35,757 nt of DNA from Sulfuricurvum sp. (GTDB lineage Bacteria; Campylobacterota; Campylobacteria; Campylobacterales; Sulfurimonadaceae), in NCBI GenBank assembly GCA_030696285.1, contig JAUYSQ010000102.1, positions 1 to 35,757 of the forward strand, written 5' to 3'. Below are positions 30,956 through 35,757 of this stretch, in pieces; within the stretch, counting starts at the first letter, position 1; each line of letters starts with the position of its first letter. The notes below the pieces were generated by a model. It saw only the letters and a program-made list of their open reading frames with translations, was not told the origin of the DNA and did not search any database. The position numbers and the translations under genes are program-made.

Positions 30956-31970
30956 CCCTCTTCTTACCGCTAGCTATGACTACTCTTTGCCCGAAGAACT
31001 CATAGCGACTCACCCTGTCCACCCTAGAGATCATGCCCGACTTCTTGTCTACCGCCGTGATAACCGCTCCATTACCCATTCACGATTTGATCAGCTGGAA
31101 CAATTCTTGCCCGAACATTGCGCGCTTATTTTTAATGATACCAAGGTTATAAAAGCCCGCCTTTATGGAAAAAAAGAGAGTGGCGGAGGCATCGAACTGC
31201 TTATCAATCGCCCCCTGAATGCCCACATTCTCAATGTCTACATCAAAGGACGGGTAAAAGAGGGTACCAAACTCCTCTTTGATGAAAATGTCACGGCAAC
31301 CGTTACAACACTACATGAAGACGGTTCACGCGAAGTGCAATTTACCCAAAATAGCACGCTCTTACGTTTTGAGGAACTTTTGCCCATACTTGAACGTATC
31401 GGACACATCCCCTTACCTCCCTATCTCGGACGTGAGGACAACTCGGAGGATGAATGCGAGTACCAAAGTGTTTTTGCCGTACACGAGGGAGCCGTTGCCG
31501 CCCCTACTGCGTCACTCCATTTTACCGATGAGCTTTTTGAAAAAATTTGTACATCCCGACCAAACGCTTTTGTCACACTTCATGTCGGTTCAGGGACGTT
31601 CAAACCCGTCGAATGTGACCTCATAACCGATCATCCGATGCATTCGGAATATTTTAATATTACCGACCAAGCACATACTCTTATCCAAAGCAATCTTCCG
31701 CTTCTCTGTGTCGGAACTACCTCAACCAGAACCATTGAATACCATGCCCGCACCACAGAACTCCACGGGGAAGCCAATCTGTTTTTACACCCAAACAACC
31801 CTCCTCTACGTGTCAATCATCTGCTAACTAACTTTCACCTTCCAAAATCAACTCTGCTGATGCTCGTTGCCTCCTTTGTCGGGCTTGAAGAAACAAAACG
31901 CATTTACAAGTGCGCTATTGATGAAAAATACCGCTTTTTTTCCTACGGTGATGCAATGCTTATTCTATAA
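30933..31970 (+). CDS. queA: S-adenosylmethionine:tRNA ribosyltransferase-isomerase
   Basis: About 345 residues. Transfers and isomerises the ribosyl part of SAM onto preQ1 in tRNA, making epoxyqueuosine. Motifs: SYDYSLPEELIATHP, IFNDTKVIKARL, HIPLPPYLGRED, GAVAAPTASLHFT, TLHVGSGTFKPV and TNFHLPKSTLLMLV. The start is uncertain: the ATG at 30933 (used here), the ATG at 30924 or the TTG at 30948 are all inside the tatC end. The ORF track start 24 codons upstream is not credible. The hemW-tatB-tatC-queA order matches Campylobacter as I recall it. Confidence 0.94.
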   Translation: MKKKRLTDPLLTASYDYSLPEELIATHPVHPRDHARLLVYRRDNRSITHSRFDQLEQFLPEHCALIFNDTKVIKARLYGKKESGGGIELLINRPLNAHILNVYIKGRVKEGTKLLFDENVTATVTTLHEDGSREVQFTQNSTLLRFEELLPILERIGHIPLPPYLGREDNSEDECEYQSVFAVHEGAVAAPTASLHFTDELFEKICTSRPNAFVTLHVGSGTFKPVECDLITDHPMHSEYFNITDQAHTLIQSNLPLLCVGTTSTRTIEYHARTTELHGEANLFLHPNNPPLRVNHLLTNFHLPKSTLLMLVASFVGLEETKRIYKCAIDEKYRFFSYGDAMLIL

Positions 31971-31987
31971 ATTACTTTAAATTATGT

Positions 31988-31993
31988 TAAAAT
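31988..31993 (+). promoter_or_regulatory. Extended -10 box for sorAB
   Basis: TGT-TAAAAT in the 50-base gap after queA, with a leader of about 20 bases and AAGG about 8 bases before the ATG. Confidence 0.4.
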
Positions 31994-32020
31994 AATATCA
32001 CTCAACTTCAAGGTATTTTC

Positions 32021-33241
32021 ATGGATAAAATTAATCGCAGAAATTTTTTAGGTGCCGGACTCATCCTCGGCGCATCCACTCTTTTAGGCAAAGAAACCAA
32101 TAAAAAAATTATTACTTCAACCAAAGAGTTTGAAGCTCCTATCGTTGCATTTCCACAAAAAAAGCCTATGAAAGCAATTTCAGACCGTCCGCCGCTTTTG
32201 GAATCCTCCCGCGATATTTTTAGCCAAGTCATCACACCAAACGATCAATTTTTCGTCCGATGGCACATGCCAGATATTCCAACCTATATCGATCTCAATG
32301 AATTTCGTCTTGAAATCAAAGGGAGTGTCGAAAAACCGCTTTTCCTCAGTGTCGATGATTTAAAATCAAAATTCGAGCCTGTCGAAATCACCTCAGTACT
32401 CCAATGCGGCGGAAACAGCCGTAAATATTACGCTGCATCCGGTCAGGCTACGCACGGTGTCCAATGGGGACACGGAGCCATGGGTTGTGCCGTCTGGAAA
32501 GGGGCTCGTCTTAAAGACATCCTCAATATGGCAGGGGTCAAAAGTACCGCTAAATTTGTCGGAGTAAATGGGCTGGAAAAACCGGCAGTTGATGAAACAC
32601 CAAAATTTTTCCGTGAAATGGAAATTGATGAAGCTCTATCAGGTGAGCTCATCGTCGCGTATGAGATGAATGGTGAAGATCTCCCCTATCTCAACGGATT
32701 TCCTCTTCGTCTCGTTATTCCAGGTCATTTCTCTGACAGCTGGGTCAAAATGCTCTCAGAAATCACAGTAATGGACGAATACCGTAAAAGCTTTTTTATG
32801 GATGTCGCCTACACTGTCCCCGATAACGACTGCGAATGTGTCATCTCCGGAAGCGATTTCGAGTACAAACGCAAACCCATCGCCGCAATGAAAGTCAAAT
32901 CAGTCATTGGTTACCCTACTCCTAATACCGTGATCAAAAAAGGTTCTCGTGTTCAAATAACAGGAGTTGCGTTTGATCAGGGAAAAGGGATCAAAGAGGT
33001 AATGATATCGCTTGATGGCGGAAAAAGCTGGGGAGCTACTGCTCTACAAAAAGATTATGGAAAATACGCCTACCGTCAATGGACCTACAGTTGGGAACCA
33101 AAAGCCAAAGGGGAGTACACGATCATGGTGCGTGCCATTAATCGTATCGGCAATATTCAGCCTCAAGTAGATGAAATCGGCTGGAATGCCGGCGGATACC
33201 AATACAACGCCGTCGATAGCGTCAATGTAAAAATTGTGTAA
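32021..33241 (+). CDS. sorA: Sulfite dehydrogenase molybdopterin subunit (SorA-like, Cj0005c type)
   Basis: 406 residues. The Tat signal INRRNFLGAGLILGASTLLG directs periplasmic export. Sulfite-oxidase fold: FFVRWHMPDIP, SVLQCGGNSR (Mo-ligand Cys129), GHGAMGCAVWKGARLKD and GFPLRLVIPGHF; the C-terminal Mo-co dimerisation domain starts near 290 (AAMKVKSVIGYPTPNTVIKKG). Oxidises sulfite to sulfate and passes electrons to the cytochrome encoded next. Size and neighbour match the C. jejuni sulfite:cytochrome c oxidoreductase pair Cj0005c/Cj0004c. A SoxC role is the main alternative, but SoxD partners are larger and usually dihaem. Confidence 0.88.
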   Translation: MDKINRRNFLGAGLILGASTLLGKETNKKIITSTKEFEAPIVAFPQKKPMKAISDRPPLLESSRDIFSQVITPNDQFFVRWHMPDIPTYIDLNEFRLEIKGSVEKPLFLSVDDLKSKFEPVEITSVLQCGGNSRKYYAASGQATHGVQWGHGAMGCAVWKGARLKDILNMAGVKSTAKFVGVNGLEKPAVDETPKFFREMEIDEALSGELIVAYEMNGEDLPYLNGFPLRLVIPGHFSDSWVKMLSEITVMDEYRKSFFMDVAYTVPDNDCECVISGSDFEYKRKPIAAMKVKSVIGYPTPNTVIKKGSRVQITGVAFDQGKGIKEVMISLDGGKSWGATALQKDYGKYAYRQWTYSWEPKAKGEYTIMVRAINRIGNIQPQVDEIGWNAGGYQYNAVDSVNVKIV

Positions 33242-33250
33242 GGAATAATA

Positions 33251-33568
33251 ATGATAAAAATTTTAATTATAGCCCTATTGCTTGGTGCAACATCCCTCTT
33301 TGCTCAAGTCTCAAAGCCAATAGAAATGCCCTATATCGATTATCCTATGGTAAAAGGGGATCATGATGAAGTGGCACAGCAATACTGCCTCATCTGCCAC
33401 TCTTTTGGATACGTCCTTAATCAAGGGAAAAAGAGCCGTCCTTACTGGACCGGAACGGTTGCTAAAATGGTAAATGAATTCAAAGCACCAATCCCCAAAG
33501 AAGATCAACAAACCATTATCAACTATCTCGTCAAACACTACGGGTATGAGGCAAATGCTGGGCATTAA
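33251..33568 (+). CDS. sorB: Monohaem cytochrome c, SorB-like partner of the sulfite dehydrogenase
   Basis: 105 residues. Sec signal peptide MIKILIIALLLGATSLFAQ, then a single haem-binding CLICH at about 46-50. A methionine near 77 (VAKMVNEF) is a possible distal ligand. A small periplasmic class I-like cytochrome that takes electrons from SorA. It follows sorA by 9 bases with AAGGA upstream. Its stop codon lies in the centre of a perfect palindrome shared with the convergent recQ end. Confidence 0.88.
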   Translation: MIKILIIALLLGATSLFAQVSKPIEMPYIDYPMVKGDHDEVAQQYCLICHSFGYVLNQGKKSRPYWTGTVAKMVNEFKAPIPKEDQQTIINYLVKHYGYEANAGH

Positions 33569-33575
33569 TGCCCAG
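33558..33575. terminator. Perfect 18-bp palindrome at the sorB/recQ convergence
   Basis: CTGGGCATTAATGCCCAG, able to form a 6-bp GC-rich stem with an ATTAAT loop that contains the sorB stop. Four bases from the recQ stop. No long U-tract on either side, so a bidirectional end signal or mRNA stabiliser. Confidence 0.55.
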
Positions 33576-33578
33576 AAC

Positions 33579-35399
33579 CTACTTCTCTATCTTTACTAAC
33601 TCTTTACAAACATCTAAAAACTGTTCCCCGTATTTTTCATATTTGACCATACCTATACCGGAAATTGCTAACATATCCTCTTTTATTTTTGGTAGCTTTT
33701 GTGACATTTCAAGGAGAGTTTTATCGCTAAAAATAACATATGCCGGCACCTTCTCATCTCGTGCTAATTGCGATCTCAAAGCTCTAAGGATTTCAAATTC
33801 AGTGCTTTGCATCTCTTTATTTAAGGATGATTCCGATTTTAGAGCTTTTGAAGGAGCCAAAGTTGTTTCTTTGATCATAACTGTTTGTCCACCCTTAAGA
33901 ATTGCAACGCCATATTCGGTAATTTTTAATACTCCAAAATCGGCTTGAGAAAGAGCGTCTATCTCTATGAGACGATTAGATATCGTTAGCCATTCGTGTT
34001 TAGCGCTATCCTTTCCTATGCCGTAAACACTAAGCGTATTGTGGTTATTCGTCAAAACTTTTTCAGACTCCGAACCGCGCAACACATCGATAAGATAATG
34101 GGCTCCAAAATTTTGGGATGTCCGAAGAACGGTTGATAAAAACTTTTGCCCTTGCAGAGAAATATCAATATACTTCGCACTATCCACTTCAAGACAGTTA
34201 TCGCATCTATTTAGACAATCCTCAATGGCATCCCCAAAATACGAAGCAATGCGCTTATGTCGGCACACGTCACCGCTTGCAAATTTGATAGCATCGTTCA
34301 ATTGCTGCAAAGCAACCCGTTTGTATTCACCATTGCCGTCACTTTTTCCTATCAATGATTTTCGCGTTACCACATCCGACATCGAATAAAGCAAAAATGT
34401 CTGCGCTTCCAACCCGTCCCTGCCCGCACGACCAATCTCTTGATAGTAGTTTTCAATCGATTTTGGCATCGACGTATGAATGACAAAGCGAATATTGCTC
34501 TTATCAATCCCCATACCAAATGCCACCGTCGCCACAACAACCTGAAGCGTATCGTTCATAAACGCTTTATGCACAACGGTTCTCTCTTCACTGCTCATTC
34601 CGGCATGATAAAAACGTGTCACAACTCCCTTGGAACGTAAAAATCGGGCAATCTCTTCCGTCTCTTTTCGAGAAAAGGCATAAACAATACCGCTTTCTCC
34701 TTTTTTTTGTTCAATAATTGAAAGTAACTGCTTTTGTCCGTTACCCTCTCGACTCTTAACAGAAATAGTAATATTACGTCTAAATGCAGTCGCTTTTATG
34801 AGAACAGGGTCATTGAGATGGAGTTGATTGATAATGTCCGATTTAACTTTTTGCGTTGCCGTGGCGGTAAAAGCGGCTATGGGAACATTTGGAAAAGTAC
34901 TGCGAATGGACTCGAGTTTACGATAATCATCCCTAAATTCGTGACCCCATTCACTGATACAGTGCGCTTCATCGATAACGAAAGAGCTGATTTTGAGTCG
35001 CTGTAAAAGTGCAATAAATCCACTTGTAGCCATTCTCTCCGGTGAAACATACAAGAGTTTAATCTTTTGCTCAAGAAGCTCTCTTTGGATGATTTGCACC
35101 TCTGATTCACTTTGCATTGAGGACAGCGACTCTGCTTTAATCCCCATTACTTTAAGTGCAGAGACTTGATCGTACATGAGTGCCAATAAAGGGGACACAA
35201 CGATCGTCACCCCTTCTTTCATAAGGGCAGGGAGTTGATAACAAAGCGATTTGCCCCCACCTGTGGGGAGAAGCATTAAAATATCCTGATTCTCTAGGAT
35301 ACTTCGGACGGCTAACTCTTGGTGTTCTCTAAATTGCGAAAAACCAAATACCTCTTTGAGCGTTGAGTGAAGGCGGATATCGTCTACATTACTCATCAT
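33579..35399 (-). CDS. recQ: ATP-dependent DNA helicase RecQ
   Basis: 606 residues, near the usual 600. 3'-5' SF2 helicase: motif 0 FGFSQFREHQ, Walker A LPTGGGKSLCYQ, DEAH box VIDEAHCISEWGHEFR including the RecQ aromatic-rich loop, TATAT (motif III), VVVATVAFGMGID and QEIGRAGRDG (motif VI). The RQC zinc cysteines appear in VCRHKR...CLNRCDNC, and a C-terminal HRDC-like domain runs from about 520 (EFEILRALRSQLA). GAGG suits the second of two adjacent ATGs (35396) slightly better. Probably co-transcribed with dprA, 37 bases upstream. Confidence 0.96.
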   Translation of the reverse strand: MMSNVDDIRLHSTLKEVFGFSQFREHQELAVRSILENQDILMLLPTGGGKSLCYQLPALMKEGVTIVVSPLLALMYDQVSALKVMGIKAESLSSMQSESEVQIIQRELLEQKIKLLYVSPERMATSGFIALLQRLKISSFVIDEAHCISEWGHEFRDDYRKLESIRSTFPNVPIAAFTATATQKVKSDIINQLHLNDPVLIKATAFRRNITISVKSREGNGQKQLLSIIEQKKGESGIVYAFSRKETEEIARFLRSKGVVTRFYHAGMSSEERTVVHKAFMNDTLQVVVATVAFGMGIDKSNIRFVIHTSMPKSIENYYQEIGRAGRDGLEAQTFLLYSMSDVVTRKSLIGKSDGNGEYKRVALQQLNDAIKFASGDVCRHKRIASYFGDAIEDCLNRCDNCLEVDSAKYIDISLQGQKFLSTVLRTSQNFGAHYLIDVLRGSESEKVLTNNHNTLSVYGIGKDSAKHEWLTISNRLIEIDALSQADFGVLKITEYGVAILKGGQTVMIKETTLAPSKALKSESSLNKEMQSTEFEILRALRSQLARDEKVPAYVIFSDKTLLEMSQKLPKIKEDMLAISGIGMVKYEKYGEQFLDVCKELVKIEK

Positions 35400-35436
35400 A
35401 ATCCTCTTTCTCTAGCAATAACTTTTTTTATATTAT

Positions 35437-35757
35437 TCACACAATAACGATTCTGCCGTTTCGCACCTCTATGACTCCGCCAAGTTCCGCTTCAAAAATT
35501 TCACTTGGAAACTTGGCGATCACCTCTTCATACGTCGGCATTGTTCTACAATAGGCTAAAAATGGGCTATCACTCATCGTATAGAGTGCCGATTTAGTGA
35601 TATGTGCCACAAAGGTATCAATCTTCTCAATCGCAATAGCTTTCCCCTCGCTAAGCAGTTTATGTGTCCCCTCGCTCTCTCGTATGCGATGCGGTAAGAC
35701 ATAAATCTGTTTCCCCATCTCCAGCGCATATTCGACACTTCGCATACTTCCGCTGCC
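35437..35757 (-). CDS. dprA: DNA processing protein DprA, C-terminal part (5' end off the right edge)
   Basis: 107 codons open to the last base of the window. GSGSMRSVEYALEMGKQIYVLP is the end of the Rossmann-like DprA core that binds single-stranded DNA and loads RecA during natural transformation. SEGTHKLLSEGKAIAIE follows, then a C-terminal winged-helix-like segment (PTYEEVIAKFPSEIFEAEL). The ORF track starts at an internal Met; the true gene continues upstream beyond the window. It precedes recQ on the same strand. Confidence 0.9.
   Translation of the reverse strand, partial: GSGSMRSVEYALEMGKQIYVLPHRIRESEGTHKLLSEGKAIAIEKIDTFVAHITKSALYTMSDSPFLAYCRTMPTYEEVIAKFPSEIFEAELGGVIEVRNGRIVIV

Overview
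The window looks like chromosomal DNA from a motile, sulfur-metabolising Campylobacterota (Epsilonproteobacteria), probably Sulfuricurvum or a relative. The genus is an inference from gene content and moderate base composition. The phylum call is firmer. HobA, MotB with a CPECPAGEKW N-terminus, FolP with a long N-terminal extension, the fbaA/peb4 pair and the block folP-holB-hobA-lysC-nudH / hemW-tatB-tatC-queA are all as I remember them in Campylobacter and Helicobacter. I see no rRNA, tRNA, CRISPR array, insertion sequence, prophage or attachment site. Almost everything is tightly packed housekeeping DNA.

Layout. (1) 1-3187: a minus-strand respiratory operon read in the order Fe-S subunit, NrfD-type membrane anchor, Tat-exported molybdopterin catalytic subunit (cut by the left edge). 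A perfect 7+4+7 palindrome of CRP/FNR-like geometry lies upstream. (2) 3192-5416: aroK, a periplasmic thioredoxin-like gene and hisD, tightly linked and ended by a clear terminator. (3) 5479-9277: a TTG-start cupin, a secreted M23 peptidase, fbaA, and the SurA/PEB4-type prolyl isomerase. (4) 9353-13236: two tandem paralogous soluble hybrid histidine kinases. (5) 13392-16610: nth, a small lipoprotein, cmoA, pyk. (6) 16748-19239: the least understood stretch. It holds a stand-alone class III nucleotidyl-cyclase-like protein overlapping an HTH/coiled-coil protein, an AT-rich spacer, an XRE-type HTH protein coupled to a small basic protein, and HU. (7) 19348-24616: a NERD-like/SF1 helicase-like protein, msrB, a periplasmic cyclophilin, motBA and a CPA2 antiporter. 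(8) 24619-31970: the conserved folP-to-queA block. (9) 32021-35757: a Tat-dependent sulfite dehydrogenase with its monohaem cytochrome c, then recQ and the end of dprA (cut by the right edge).

How it fits together. Two twin-arginine molybdoenzymes (the PsrA-like subunit and SorA) sit at either end of the window, and the Tat translocase genes tatBC needed to export such folded proteins lie between them. SorAB would send electrons from sulfite to cytochrome c. The Psr-like complex would exchange electrons between the quinone pool and a periplasmic sulfur compound. Periplasmic folding and quality control are represented by PEB4, cyclophilin, a thioredoxin-like protein and M23. Convergent gene pairs end in hairpins that in two cases include the stop codons.

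Most interesting for follow-up: the cyclase-like gene and its overlapping HTH/coiled-coil partner, the divergent NERD/SF1 fusion, the two soluble hybrid kinases with degenerate internal receivers, three genes whose -10 box suggests leaderless transcripts, and the palindromic operator above the psr-like operon. I found no strong evidence for a wholly new multi-gene system.
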